In this document: positions 1-8,349 of the stretch, piece after piece | Layout: every line of letters starts with the position of its first letter | Position numbering within the stretch: the first letter of the stretch is position 1 | From: a bacterium TMED221 | GTDB taxonomy: Bacteria > Actinomycetota > Acidimicrobiia > Actinomarinales > Actinomarinaceae | NCBI GenBank assembly: GCA_002169115.2 | Contig: NHJS02000027.1 | Coordinates: 1-20,056 of the forward strand | Direction: 5' to 3' | Length of the DNA stretch: 20,056 nt | Notes under the pieces: model-generated | Told to the model about the DNA's origin: nothing | Seen by the model: only the letters and a program-made list of their open reading frames with translations | Database searches by the model: none | Position numbers and translations under genes: made by a program

Positions 1-2
1 AT

Positions 3-986
3 AATTTACTATTAATAAAAATATTAAAAAAAGACGATTACGAGATAAAAAGGTTTACCGAAACTATAGAGCAGTATATTTTTAATTTATACAACAACTT
101 TAAATTTGGAGTGGTCAATTCTTTTTTGCCTAGTTTTTTTACTTTATTTTTACTTTCTTCTGTTCTGGCATTAAGTTCTTATGCAAAAAATTTAACGCTA
201 GATTTTATAGGTGTAACACTTAGATTATTTCAGTCACTCAGTAATCTAACAACATCCCTAAATCAAATTATTAACTCCCATGTTCATATGGAAAAATTTT
301 ATGAAATAGAATTAAACAAAACAGTTAAGAATGACCATAATTTTCAAATATTTAAAACCCCTACTATTGGAATGGAAAAAGTCACATTTAAATATCTCAA
401 TAATGATGAACCAATCTTTCAAAATATTTCATTTAACCTTCCAAGAGATAGTCACACTGTTGTAACCGGTCAGAATGGATCAGGAAAAAGCACCCTCTTG
501 GGCTTAATTGCCGGTGTATTTTATGCGGACACGGGTAAAGTATTTTCCTTTTCTGATAACTATGGATATATCGGCGCAACTCCACTCATTTTTAATGCGT
601 CACTGATTGAAAATATTATGTATGGTAATGAAAAAAATGTATCTAAAGAAGAAATAATGCACAATCTAAAATTACTGGACACATTCAAAGAAAAAGCCAA
701 TTATGATCTTAATAGAATTATTAGTAATAAAGAATTATCAAGTGGACAAATGCAAAAAATAGCTTTTGTAAGGGCTCTGGTTGCCGAACCAACGATACTT
801 CTTCTCGATGAAGCAACATCAAATTTAGATGACAGTTCAAAGGAGAAAATATTCAAAATATTAAAAAATAGAAAAATCACTATCATAAATTCAACACATG
901 ATCCTGATAAGTTCCAGAATGTAGATTTCAACTTGAATATAGAGATTAACAACGAGATAAGAAAAGTCAGAGTCCAAGAATTATAG
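3..986 (+). CDS. ABC exporter, C-terminal part (end of membrane domain plus ATPase domain); 5' end outside window
   Basis: The reading frame is open from the left edge, so the GTG at 111 is probably not the start; 36 further codons precede it and 327 residues are visible. Numbering from that GTG, residues about 1-60 are hydrophobic and match the last membrane helices of a type IV ABC exporter (MsbA/PglK style). A nucleotide-binding domain follows: Walker A GQNGSGKST at 120-128, signature LSSGQMQK at 209-216, Walker B ILLLDEAT at 229-236, and an H-loop histidine at 263. All ATPase motifs are intact. Families of this shape flip lipid-linked sugars or export lipids and peptides. Because the next gene starts 5 nt downstream and is a glycosyltransferase, a role as polysaccharide-precursor flippase is a reasonable inference. 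A peptide or lipid exporter cannot be excluded without the N-terminal half. Confidence 0.9.
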   Translation, partial: NLLLIKILKKDDYEIKRFTETIEQYIFNLYNNFKFGVVNSFLPSFFTLFLLSSVLALSSYAKNLTLDFIGVTLRLFQSLSNLTTSLNQIINSHVHMEKFYEIELNKTVKNDHNFQIFKTPTIGMEKVTFKYLNNDEPIFQNISFNLPRDSHTVVTGQNGSGKSTLLGLIAGVFYADTGKVFSFSDNYGYIGATPLIFNASLIENIMYGNEKNVSKEEIMHNLKLLDTFKEKANYDLNRIISNKELSSGQMQKIAFVRALVAEPTILLLDEATSNLDDSSKEKIFKILKNRKITIINSTHDPDKFQNVDFNLNIEINNEIRKVRVQEL

Positions 987-991
987 AACAC

Positions 992-2140
992 ATGAAAAAG
1001 GTATTAATTGTTAACACCAAATATAAAATATTTGGAGGTGAAGATGCTAATATTTCTGATGAAGTAAATCTTTTAAAAAAACAATACAATATTGAATTAC
1101 TAGAATTCGATAATTCTCAAAGAATTAACATTGTTGATTTAATTGCATTTGTGACTAATTCAAATAGAAATGCAAATAAGAAACTTACTAAATCATTAAA
1201 TGAATTTAAACCCGATGCAGTTTATGTTCACAATACTTGGTTTAAAGGTAATTTGGGAATATTTAAAATTCTGAGAGATAAAGAAATCCCAATAATTCAC
1301 AAGCTTCATAATTTTAGATACGATTGTTCGAGACACTATTTAGCATCAAAGCACTATAGAAATGTTGGTAATTGTAATGCATGCTATTTTGATAAAAGTA
1401 ATAAATTATTTAATAAATATTATAAAGATTCATACCTAAAGTCTTTTTTTCTTATTAGGTTCTCAAAAAAACTTTTTAAAATCTTTTCTAATTATCCGAT
1501 AAAACTATTAGTAATTAGTCAGTTTCATAAAAATTATTTAGTAACCCTAGGGATCCCTAGTACAAAAATTGAGGTGTATTTAAACCCAATTAATATTAGT
1601 GACCAAAACAATGATATTAAAAAATCTAACTACGTAGTTTACGCTGGTCGATTAAATATAGAAAAAGGAATTGAAAATCTTTTAGATTGTTGGTCAGAAG
1701 CTAAACCTAATAATATTGCATTGAAGGTTATTGGATCTGGGGATATTGAAGAAAGATTAAAAGAAAAGTACAAGAATGATTCAATATTATTTTTAGGTAA
1801 TTTATCTAATCAGGATGCAAAGTTAGAGATTAGTAAAGCTAGAGCAGTTATTACTGCAACTAAGATGTATGAAGGTCAACCAAGACTTTTATGTGAAGCC
1901 TCAAGTTTTGGAGTGCCATCAATTTATCCTTCATTTGGAGGTATGGATGAATTCTTTCCCCCAGCGTATGAGTTTTCTTTTAATCAATATGACTACAAGG
2001 ACTTAAAAGATAAAATAAAAAAAATTAATAATGATGAATTATTAAGTAAAACTGGAATAGCTGTGAAGAAACATATCAGTAAAATTTTAGATCCGGAAGT
2101 ACAAATAGCTAGTTTTGATTCTTATCTATTGGATAGATGA
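992..2140 (+). CDS. Glycosyltransferase, GT4 family (GT-B fold)
   Basis: This 382-residue protein has the two-Rossmann layout of GT4 retaining glycosyltransferases, which move a sugar from a nucleotide donor to a lipid-linked or growing glycan at the inner face of the membrane. The N-terminal acceptor half carries the family's His-Asn turn (H106-N107). The donor half opens with AGRLNIEKG at about 218-226 and contains the EX7E donor site, E294 and E302, in YEGQPRLLCEA. It starts 5 nt after the ABC exporter stop and ends immediately before the next GT, so it is likely co-transcribed with both. No clear Shine-Dalgarno sequence precedes the ATG. An odd feature is three cysteines, C112, C128 and C131, spaced CX15CX2C just after the His-Asn turn. 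Donor and acceptor sugars cannot be told from sequence. Confidence 0.9.
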   Translation: MKKVLIVNTKYKIFGGEDANISDEVNLLKKQYNIELLEFDNSQRINIVDLIAFVTNSNRNANKKLTKSLNEFKPDAVYVHNTWFKGNLGIFKILRDKEIPIIHKLHNFRYDCSRHYLASKHYRNVGNCNACYFDKSNKLFNKYYKDSYLKSFFLIRFSKKLFKIFSNYPIKLLVISQFHKNYLVTLGIPSTKIEVYLNPINISDQNNDIKKSNYVVYAGRLNIEKGIENLLDCWSEAKPNNIALKVIGSGDIEERLKEKYKNDSILFLGNLSNQDAKLEISKARAVITATKMYEGQPRLLCEASSFGVPSIYPSFGGMDEFFPPAYEFSFNQYDYKDLKDKIKKINNDELLSKTGIAVKKHISKILDPEVQIASFDSYLLDR

Positions 2141-2836
2141 GTGAACTCTTTAAACCCTAAAATTTCAGTATTAATGTCAGTAAAAAATTCTGAATTGACA
2201 GTCTCAACATCAATTGAAAGTATATTAAGGCAATCTTATACAAATTATGAATTTTTAATCATAGACGATGCATCAACAGATAATACACATAAAATATTAA
2301 AAAAATATGAAGAAAAAGATTCTCGAATAAAAATTTTTCAAAACAGAGAAAATCAGGGTTTAACAAAATCCTTAAATATTTTGATTGGTTTTATTAATGG
2401 TGAATATATTGCAAGACAAGATTCTGACGATGAGTCAATGGTTGATAGGTTACAAATGCAATATGACTATTTAGTAAAGAAAAAACTAGACGCATGTGCT
2501 ACTCGCTCTATTTCTATGCAAAGCAATAGAATCATTCCAGGTCTGTCTTTTTATATTTCTCCAAGAATATTAGTAAATTTTAAAAATCCAATGGTTCACG
2601 GAACCCTTTTAATCTCTAGAAAGGTATTAGAAGAATTAGATAATTATGATGAGAGATTCTATTATTCTCAAGATTACAAATTAATTTACGACCTATTAAA
2701 AAGAGGTTATAAGTTCAAAATAGTTGATGAAGTCCTTTACAGATTAAATACAGTAGACAACATTTCAAGTAAATTTAAAAACGAACAAAGTTATTATGCC
2801 AAATGTGTAAGAAAAAAGTTTTCACCAGAAACATAG
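2141..2836 (+). CDS. Glycosyltransferase, GT2 family (GT-A fold)
   Basis: This 231-residue GT2 enzyme is an inverting transferase that adds a sugar to the growing repeat unit. Visible motifs are the N-terminal nucleotide-binding start ISVLMSVKNSELTV at about 9-22, DDASTDNT at 42-49, and the metal-binding DSDD at 94-97. The start is GTG at 2141, directly abutting the previous TGA stop. The next in-frame ATG at 2174 would cut away the first beta-strand of the fold, so the GTG is preferred. The length is close to the bare catalytic domain, with no C-terminal membrane segment. It is the last gene of the first plus-strand block, and its stop lies 7 nt from the stop of the convergent Gmd-like gene. 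Sugar specificity is unknown. Confidence 0.88.
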   Translation: MNSLNPKISVLMSVKNSELTVSTSIESILRQSYTNYEFLIIDDASTDNTHKILKKYEEKDSRIKIFQNRENQGLTKSLNILIGFINGEYIARQDSDDESMVDRLQMQYDYLVKKKLDACATRSISMQSNRIIPGLSFYISPRILVNFKNPMVHGTLLISRKVLEELDNYDERFYYSQDYKLIYDLLKRGYKFKIVDEVLYRLNTVDNISSKFKNEQSYYAKCVRKKFSPET

Positions 2837-2843
2837 TTTTTAT

Positions 2844-3816
2844 CTAATAAGATTTTTCAATTTTACCAATACATCTGTCAAGCATTTGCTCAAAAGTTAT
2901 TTTTGTTTCCCAATTTAGTTCATTTTTTATTTTTCTTGGATCTGATATAATTTTCTTAGAATCACCATCTCTTAATAAATTTTTATCTATTTGTACAAAG
3001 TCTGTCCAATCTAGATTATATTTTTGAAAAACATAGTCTAAAATATCTTTTATTTTTTTTCCCTTACCTGAACCAATTACATAATCCGGACTAGCGCCTT
3101 TTTCAGTTAATAGGTTTATGGCTACTACAATGTCTTGTGCATGACTCCAGTCTCTCATATAGTCAAGACTCCCAATTGTTAGATTGCTTCCTTTATTATT
3201 TTTTATTTTCCACGCAGCTGTTATTATTTTCATAATTAGATAATTTTTTTTTTCTAAATTCAGACTCATGGTTAAAAGTTATACCTGAATAAATATTCCA
3301 ATCATATTTTTTATTCAGAGAAATTACTTTATTGTGATTATCTAGTTTGGCTAAAGCATAGGGTGAATTAGGTAAAAATTCAGAGTTTTCATTCAACTTT
3401 TCATTGCAGTTTGGGCTAAACATTTCTGATGATGAAGCTTGAAAAAACCTGGCAAAGTTATTTGATTTAATTAAAGCGCTTGTTAAATTATCAAATATAT
3501 TTGTTATAATTTTTTTATTTTCCGCATTATTAAAGGATTCATACACAGAGCTTGGACCGGTCAGGTTGTATACGTAGTGAGGTTTAAAATCTGAAATTAG
3601 ATTATTAACAGTATTGTAATCATTTAAATCAATCTGATATACGGAGACATCCTCTCTGTTTTCTAAGCCCAAGGAGAGCAAGTTTTTATAGAAAATGGAG
3701 TTATTATTTTGTCTACTTGTGCCAATTATTTCTAATTTTTCGTATTTGTTAATTAGGTGATTAGTTAGAAATAAACCATCTTGGCCACTAATGCCAGTAA
3801 TTAAGATTTTTTTCAT
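2844..3816 (-). pseudogene. Gmd-like sugar-nucleotide dehydratase split by a frameshift in an A10 run
   Basis: Two overlapping minus-strand frames together make one short-chain dehydrogenase of the GDP-mannose 4,6-dehydratase type. The first (3816 to 3196) has the NAD(P) motif GISGQDG at 8-14, the catalytic S129 and E131 in QASSSEMF, and Y153/K157 in SPYALAK. It reaches NHESEFRKK (182-190) and then leaves the family alignment. The second frame resumes exactly there with NYLIMKIITAAWKI and carries the rest of the substrate domain (IGSLDYMRDWSHAQD), stopping at 2844. The switch lies in a run of ten A on the coding strand (plus 3244-3253). Nine A would give R-K-K-N-Y and one protein of about 323 residues. 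Catalytic residues look intact, so the lesion is recent, an assembly error, phase-variable, or bypassed by slippage. Similarity to the intact gmd at 8350 is clear but distant, so the product may differ. Confidence 0.85.
3244..3253. repeat. T10/A10 homopolymer at the frameshift point
   Basis: Ten consecutive T on the plus strand are read as ten A in the minus-strand Gmd-like gene. It is the longest homopolymer I noticed in the window; others reach 8 or 9 and leave their genes in frame (for example T9 at 19006-19014 and A9 at 17171-17179). Loss of one A, or gain of two, joins the two halves of the gene. Gain of one A brings in a TAA two codons past the run. Such tracts are known sites of replication slippage, RNA polymerase slippage and sequencing error. 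Confidence 0.9.
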
Positions 3817-3847
3817 ATTTGTAGTTTAAAGCAAGTAATACAATTAA

Positions 3848-3857
3848 CTGAGGAATA
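3848..3857 (+). promoter_or_regulatory. Shine-Dalgarno site for the 3864 glycosyltransferase
   Basis: TGAGGA lies about 9 nt before the ATG at 3864. It is one of the few clear ribosome-binding sites in the window and supports this start. The whole gap to the divergent Gmd-like gene is only 47 nt, so any promoters for the two genes must overlap or lie inside the opposite gene. Confidence 0.6.
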
Positions 3858-3863
3858 AATAAA

Positions 3864-4787
3864 ATGAAAATATTTGTGAGTAAAATTAATGAGTCTTGGG
3901 TGGTTGATAGGTTTCGTGAGGACTGGTACAAACATAATACAGAAATTACAACTACAAAAATAAAGAGTGCTGATATTGTATGGATTATTTCACCTTGGCT
4001 ATGGAAAAAAATTCCGATAAAACATTTAAAAAATAAAAAAGTAGTCTGCTCAATATATCATATTGATTTCGATAAATTTAGCACAGACGACGAAAGGGAA
4101 TTTGCTGAAAGAGATAAATATGTTGATGTCTATCATGTCATTTCAAAAAAATCAAAAGAACAGTTGCTTCAATTAACTCAAAAAAAAATTATATCTATTC
4201 CTTTTTGGGTCGATAGCAATTTATGGTTTGAAAAATCAAATAAAAGTGAAATAAAAAAAAGTTATGGTTTTAATGAAAAAGATTTCTTAGTTGGCAGCTA
4301 CCAACGCGATACAGAAGGGCATGATCTAAAGTCTCCAAAACTTATTAAAGGGCCTGATATATTCTTTGATATTATTTCTAAAATGTACTCAGAGAATGAG
4401 AATATTAAAGTTGTATTAGCAGGCAAAAGAAGAAATTACTTAATCGCTAAGTTCAACAAGGCAAAGATACCATATAGTTATTTTGAAATGGTAGATTCAG
4501 AGGCTTTAAATGACCTATATAATATATTGGACTTGTATATAGTCACTTCAAGACTTGAAGGAGGTCCACAAGCCATACTTGAATGCGCAATTTCAAAGAC
4601 TCCAATACTTTCAACAGATGTTGGTGTTGCGTCAGAAATTCTTAATAAAAATTCTATTTTTAAAATCAACCAATTTGAAAAAGCTAAAGTTGATATTGAG
4701 TATGCCTACAAAAATAGTCTCAACTATATAATCCCAATAGGGATGAAGAAATATAACAATATGTTTAAGGAAGTTTATGAAAGTTAG
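3864..4787 (+). CDS. Glycosyltransferase, GT4-like (GT-B fold)
   Basis: This 307-residue protein is a short GT-B enzyme. The acceptor half is reduced, as the N-terminus runs quickly into VDVYHVISKKS (about 87-97). The donor half has GSYQRDTEGHD (about 144-154), VVLAGKRRNY (about 183-192), and a clear EX7E pair, E232 and E240, in RLEGGPQAILECAISKTP. It is expected to transfer a sugar from a nucleotide donor to a lipid-linked glycan. A good Shine-Dalgarno site sits about 9 nt upstream. Its last 11 nt overlap the start of the next glycosyltransferase, so the two are translationally coupled. It opens the five-gene plus-strand block that ends with gmd. Specificity is not readable from sequence. 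Confidence 0.85.
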   Translation: MKIFVSKINESWVVDRFREDWYKHNTEITTTKIKSADIVWIISPWLWKKIPIKHLKNKKVVCSIYHIDFDKFSTDDEREFAERDKYVDVYHVISKKSKEQLLQLTQKKIISIPFWVDSNLWFEKSNKSEIKKSYGFNEKDFLVGSYQRDTEGHDLKSPKLIKGPDIFFDIISKMYSENENIKVVLAGKRRNYLIAKFNKAKIPYSYFEMVDSEALNDLYNILDLYIVTSRLEGGPQAILECAISKTPILSTDVGVASEILNKNSIFKINQFEKAKVDIEYAYKNSLNYIIPIGMKKYNNMFKEVYES

Positions 4788-5883
4788 CATCGGATCAAGA
4801 GTTGTTGAAGGACCCTGGGGAGGTGGAAACCTATTTGTACTTAATTTGAGTAATTTTTTAGAACAAGAAGGACACGAAGTAATTTACGACCTTTCGGAAC
4901 CGGATATAGATTTAATTGTTTTAACTGATCCTCGTAGCAGAAAAGAGTCAACCTCAACTTATAGTCATGTTGAAATTGAAAAATATAAAAAATATGTAAA
5001 TAATTCAACCGTTGTAGTTCAAAGAATTAATGAATGTGATGAGCGTAAAGGAACATCAAATATTAATAATTTCTACCTTGAGGCTAGTGATGTTGCTGAT
5101 CACGTAGTTTTTGTAAGTTCATGGTTAGAGGGTATATATTTGGGTCTAGGGATGGATAATAAAAAAACTTCTGTTATTTTATCTGGTTCAGATTCTAAAA
5201 TATTTAACTCAAAAGAAGCATCTATTTTTCAACCCGGTGAGAAAATTAGACTGCTAACTCATCACTGGAGCTCAAATAGAAATAAAGGTTTTGATACTTA
5301 TGAAGAAATAAACAGACTTATGGGTACTGCAAAATGGGAAACAAAATTAGAGTTTACTTATATTGGCAATACATCCGATGAATATAAATTAGATAGAACA
5401 AATTTAATAAACCCACTAGCAGGTAATGAACTTGCAGATGAAATAAGAAAACATCATATTTATGTTACAGCTTCAATTAACGAACCATCGGGTAATCACC
5501 ATATAGAAGCTGCACAATGCGGCCTCCCAATACTATATATAGAAAGCGGAGGCATACCAGAATACTGTGATAATTATGGAGTAAGCTTTACAGATGATTT
5601 TGAAGTAAAATTAGAAGAGATTATTAATAAATATCCTTCTTATAAAAAAGAAATGAATAGCTACCCATTTAACTCTGAATTGATGTGCCAGGAATACTTA
5701 GGTCTATTTTTAAACCTAATAAATTCAAAAAATAATGATTTAATTAAAAAACCTAGCCTTATTCCAAAAGCCATATTTTTAGCAAAACAAAAAGGTGTCA
5801 AAGTTGTAAGAGATACAATCTACTTTAAAATCAAATTCTTAGTTGTAAATTTTCTTAAAAAAATTGTGAGTAAACGTGGATAA
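4777..5883 (+). CDS. Glycosyltransferase, GT4-like (GT-B fold)
   Basis: This 368-residue protein begins MKVSIGSRVVEGPWGGGNLF, with the glycine-rich first loop typical of GT4 acceptor domains. The donor domain starts near RLLTHHWSSNRNKGFDT (about 158-174) and carries the EX7E pair, E236 and E244, in NEPSGNHHIEAAQCGLP, followed by the ESGGIPEY donor loop (256-263). The C-terminal 50 residues are basic and hydrophobic and may lie on the membrane. An AAGGAAG Shine-Dalgarno site inside the previous gene precedes the ATG by about 4 nt. The gene overlaps the previous one by 11 nt and the next one by 8 nt, so it sits in a tightly coupled operon. Confidence 0.88.
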   Translation: MKVSIGSRVVEGPWGGGNLFVLNLSNFLEQEGHEVIYDLSEPDIDLIVLTDPRSRKESTSTYSHVEIEKYKKYVNNSTVVVQRINECDERKGTSNINNFYLEASDVADHVVFVSSWLEGIYLGLGMDNKKTSVILSGSDSKIFNSKEASIFQPGEKIRLLTHHWSSNRNKGFDTYEEINRLMGTAKWETKLEFTYIGNTSDEYKLDRTNLINPLAGNELADEIRKHHIYVTASINEPSGNHHIEAAQCGLPILYIESGGIPEYCDNYGVSFTDDFEVKLEEIINKYPSYKKEMNSYPFNSELMCQEYLGLFLNLINSKNNDLIKKPSLIPKAIFLAKQKGVKVVRDTIYFKIKFLVVNFLKKIVSKRG

Positions 5884-6979
5884 AAAATTTTTCTTGGAGG
5901 CTCCAAATTTAGGTTTAGAATATATAAAATCACTTGAAAAAGAAGAAAAATATACTTTTTTCCCTTCCAAAAAGGGTCTTACAAATTATGGAGAAAGACT
6001 ATCTCTTGGTTTTAGTTGCTTAGCATTAAAAGTTTTTTACATGACTGGTGAATGGCAAGACTTGAAAACCTTACATAAAGAAAAATGGGTCCAGCATATA
6101 AATTCTTTTCAGGTTGAAGATTCAAAGTTCCCAAAAAACTCTTACCTTGATCCGGTACTAATTAATAGCTATACAAACTTAGCTTATAAAGAAAATATAA
6201 AGTATATTTTAAAGCGAATATTAAGCATTAGTCCCAATTTTAATTATGACAGTAAGAATGTTGCAATAAATAAAGCAATAAATGCGGAAACAAAACAAGC
6301 AGTATCTACTCTTCATGAAGTTGGGTATAAAAATAATAAGGAAATAAATAAAGTATATTCTATTGGACATGATATCAGCTACTACCTAAATACACTAGAT
6401 TGGTCAAAACCATGGTCATCAGGTGCTCAATTTGCATCAATGTGTGTATTCTCTGAGACACAAGGATTAAATTTAAAAAGTGAATTACAAAGTTTCATTA
6501 AAAAAATTTCTGATAAAGAGACAGGCTCTTATTTTAAAGAACATCCTAAAAGTAATAGAGAAGTAATTAATGGTGCGATGAAGGTAATTTCGGGTCTAGA
6601 TTGGCTCGAGACTGAGATACATAATCCAAAAAAATTGATAGATTTTTGTTTAAATAATAAACCAATTCTTGAAGGCTGTGATGTTGTGGATTATGTATAT
6701 GTATTATACAAGTGTTCAAATCAAGAGAATTATCGTAAAAAAGAGATAGTTCTGTTATTTGATCAGATATTGAATGATATAAAAAAGCTTTATGTCGCTG
6801 ATGATGGTGGATTTTCATACTTTATAGGAAAGTCTCAAACTCATTATTACGGTGTTGAAATTACAAAAGGGTTAAACTCAGCAGACATTCATAGTACAAC
6901 ATTATGTATATGGGCATTAATTATGATTTTAGATACTTTAGAAATGAAAAATTCAAAAATGAATATAATAAAACCTTAA
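5876..6979 (+). CDS. Protein of unknown function with alpha/alpha-toroid-like sequence
   Basis: This 367-residue protein has no signal peptide or membrane span, and I do not recognise a named family. It starts with GTG at 5876, overlapping the preceding glycosyltransferase by 8 nt. The sequence is helix-rich, with recurring features of the (alpha/alpha)6 barrels of prenyltransferase, terpene-cyclase and glycan-active proteins: KPWSSGAQFA (178-187), DKETGSYF (213-220), INGAMKVISGLDWLE (231-245), DDGGFSYF (309-316) and DIHSTTLCIWALIMI (337-351). Conserved-looking polar residues are H165 and D166 in the middle, C268, D269 and D272 in GCDVVDYVY, and H339. In this operon, between two glycosyltransferases and a Wzy-like protein, it could act on a lipid carrier or on the glycan itself. 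That is inference only. A toroid fold is moderately likely; any catalytic role is unproven. Confidence 0.6.
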   Translation: MDKKFFLEAPNLGLEYIKSLEKEEKYTFFPSKKGLTNYGERLSLGFSCLALKVFYMTGEWQDLKTLHKEKWVQHINSFQVEDSKFPKNSYLDPVLINSYTNLAYKENIKYILKRILSISPNFNYDSKNVAINKAINAETKQAVSTLHEVGYKNNKEINKVYSIGHDISYYLNTLDWSKPWSSGAQFASMCVFSETQGLNLKSELQSFIKKISDKETGSYFKEHPKSNREVINGAMKVISGLDWLETEIHNPKKLIDFCLNNKPILEGCDVVDYVYVLYKCSNQENYRKKEIVLLFDQILNDIKKLYVADDGGFSYFIGKSQTHYYGVEITKGLNSADIHSTTLCIWALIMILDTLEMKNSKMNIIKP

Positions 6980-6980
6980 A

Positions 6981-8327
6981 ATGAATAATAATTATATCAC
7001 TAGAGCAATAGTTCCAATTTTGCAATCAAAGATTACAAAATTCTTGTTGGGAGTCTTTTTTATCTCAGTCTTTTTATCCGCTCGATCATTTATGGGAATT
7101 TATATTTTAGGCTTTAGAATTGGGGAATTAACTATGGGATTTTCTATGGTTTTTTATTTATTTTCAATATTCGCAACAAACAAACTTCCAATATTTGAAA
7201 GTATAGAAAAAAAGAAGATATTGTTGGTACTTTTTTTTATAAATCTTATTTTTTTAATTAATTTATTGTTTTTTGATGAGAGCATTTCGACATATACCTT
7301 TAGATCATCTTCATATATCTGGACAGTTGGCTTTATGTTTTTTGGCTTTCAGTATTTTAAGTACAATGAGTTGAGCGATAGGTTACCTTTATACACCTAT
7401 CCTGTTCTAGTTTATCTTTATTTCTTTTCGATACACGGACTACCGGAGTCTGTTGTGGAGTTTATTCTTACTATTTCTGATAAATTTGAACCACACAAGG
7501 GATCAGATTTATTAATTATGTATGTGACTATTTTCTTCATTAACAATAGATTAATTAAAAATAAAAGATTGAGTTTCGAGATATTCTTTCTTTTCTCATC
7601 ACTATATTTCCCCCTTATGCTTTTTAAAAGCAGAGCGTCAGTTATAGCTTTTTGCTTATTTTGTCTATTTGAGCTTTACTATTTTAGATCATGTATCACT
7701 AGCTCATTAAAAAGAAACATATTATTATTTTTATTATCAGTTTTCACTATTTTCCAATCTGTTTTCTTTGTTTCTGGTTCGGGTTTTATAAAGGCTGAAA
7801 AAATAGAGTCTGAGGTTGAATATGTGGCCACGTATAGAAGTGATCCTGATGATGAAAAATTTAGACTTTTTTACATAGCTGAAGACAATCTAGGATCAAG
7901 AACAACACGAATATTTTCGAGTGATAATAATTTAAACTGGAGACTACAAATCTGGCAAGATGTAATATACGATCTCTTTAATAAAGGTAAATTAGCTACC
8001 GGTTATGGATATGATGAAAAGATTCCAGCAATGGAGGATCCCACTAGAAAAGGACAAGATGGGTTAAATGAAAATACTCATAATTATATAATCTCCTTAC
8101 TTGCTAGAGGTGGATTATTGACAGTTGCAGCATTTTTAATTTTTTATTCATTAGTTGTAAAAGTTATAAGAAAATCTACTGGTTCTAATTATCTTATTTT
8201 TTATATTATTCCTATTTTATTTAATTCTCTTTTTGATGTCGCAATGGAAAACTCACACTTTCCATTAATCTTTTATTTTTGTATAGGGATGTTTTTTCAT
8301 AAAAAGAAATTATTCGTTAATTATTAA
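6981..8327 (+). CDS. Wzy-type polysaccharide polymerase or O-antigen ligase-like membrane protein
   Basis: This 448-residue polytopic inner-membrane protein has about ten to twelve predicted spans by eye. A large extracytoplasmic loop runs from about residue 266 to 366, followed by NTHNYIISLLARGGLL (365-380), which matches the His-containing block of the Wzy_C/O-antigen ligase superfamily. KSRAS at 216-220 resembles the family's arginine-containing helix start. Members polymerise undecaprenyl-linked repeat units (Wzy) or attach finished chains to lipid A core (WaaL); sequence alone does not decide. The ATG at 6981 follows the previous stop by 1 nt, so the genes are coupled. A second, unrelated-looking Wzy-like protein is encoded at 14825, so the two may have different roles. 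Confidence 0.8.
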   Translation: MNNNYITRAIVPILQSKITKFLLGVFFISVFLSARSFMGIYILGFRIGELTMGFSMVFYLFSIFATNKLPIFESIEKKKILLVLFFINLIFLINLLFFDESISTYTFRSSSYIWTVGFMFFGFQYFKYNELSDRLPLYTYPVLVYLYFFSIHGLPESVVEFILTISDKFEPHKGSDLLIMYVTIFFINNRLIKNKRLSFEIFFLFSSLYFPLMLFKSRASVIAFCLFCLFELYYFRSCITSSLKRNILLFLLSVFTIFQSVFFVSGSGFIKAEKIESEVEYVATYRSDPDDEKFRLFYIAEDNLGSRTTRIFSSDNNLNWRLQIWQDVIYDLFNKGKLATGYGYDEKIPAMEDPTRKGQDGLNENTHNYIISLLARGGLLTVAAFLIFYSLVVKVIRKSTGSNYLIFYIIPILFNSLFDVAMENSHFPLIFYFCIGMFFHKKKLFVNY

Positions 8328-8349
8328 TAAACAATATTAGAGTTAAATT

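Noticed and set aside
1547..1560. Perfect 14-bp palindrome CTAGGGATCCCTAG, G+C-rich for this DNA, with two CTAG tetramers.
   Set aside because: It lies inside well-conserved GT4 coding sequence (Leu-Gly-Ile-Pro-Ser), and about one perfect 14-bp palindrome is expected by chance in 20 kb.
2830..2860. Candidate bidirectional terminator between the convergent GT2 and Gmd-like genes (ATCT-AATA-AGAT flanked by T runs).
   Set aside because: The stem is only four A/T-rich pairs, too weak for an intrinsic terminator, and it overlaps the end of the Gmd-like coding region.
2844..3269. A separate 141-residue protein starting at an ATG at 3269.
   Set aside because: Its first eight residues are out of frame with the family. 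Homology begins only after the A10 run, so it is the second half of the frameshifted Gmd-like gene rather than an independent gene.
6567..6818. Minus-strand His-rich open frame of 83 codons opposite the toroid-like gene.
   Set aside because: The His-rich composition comes from reading common codons of the plus-strand gene in antisense; the plus frame is coupled to its neighbours and is the real gene.
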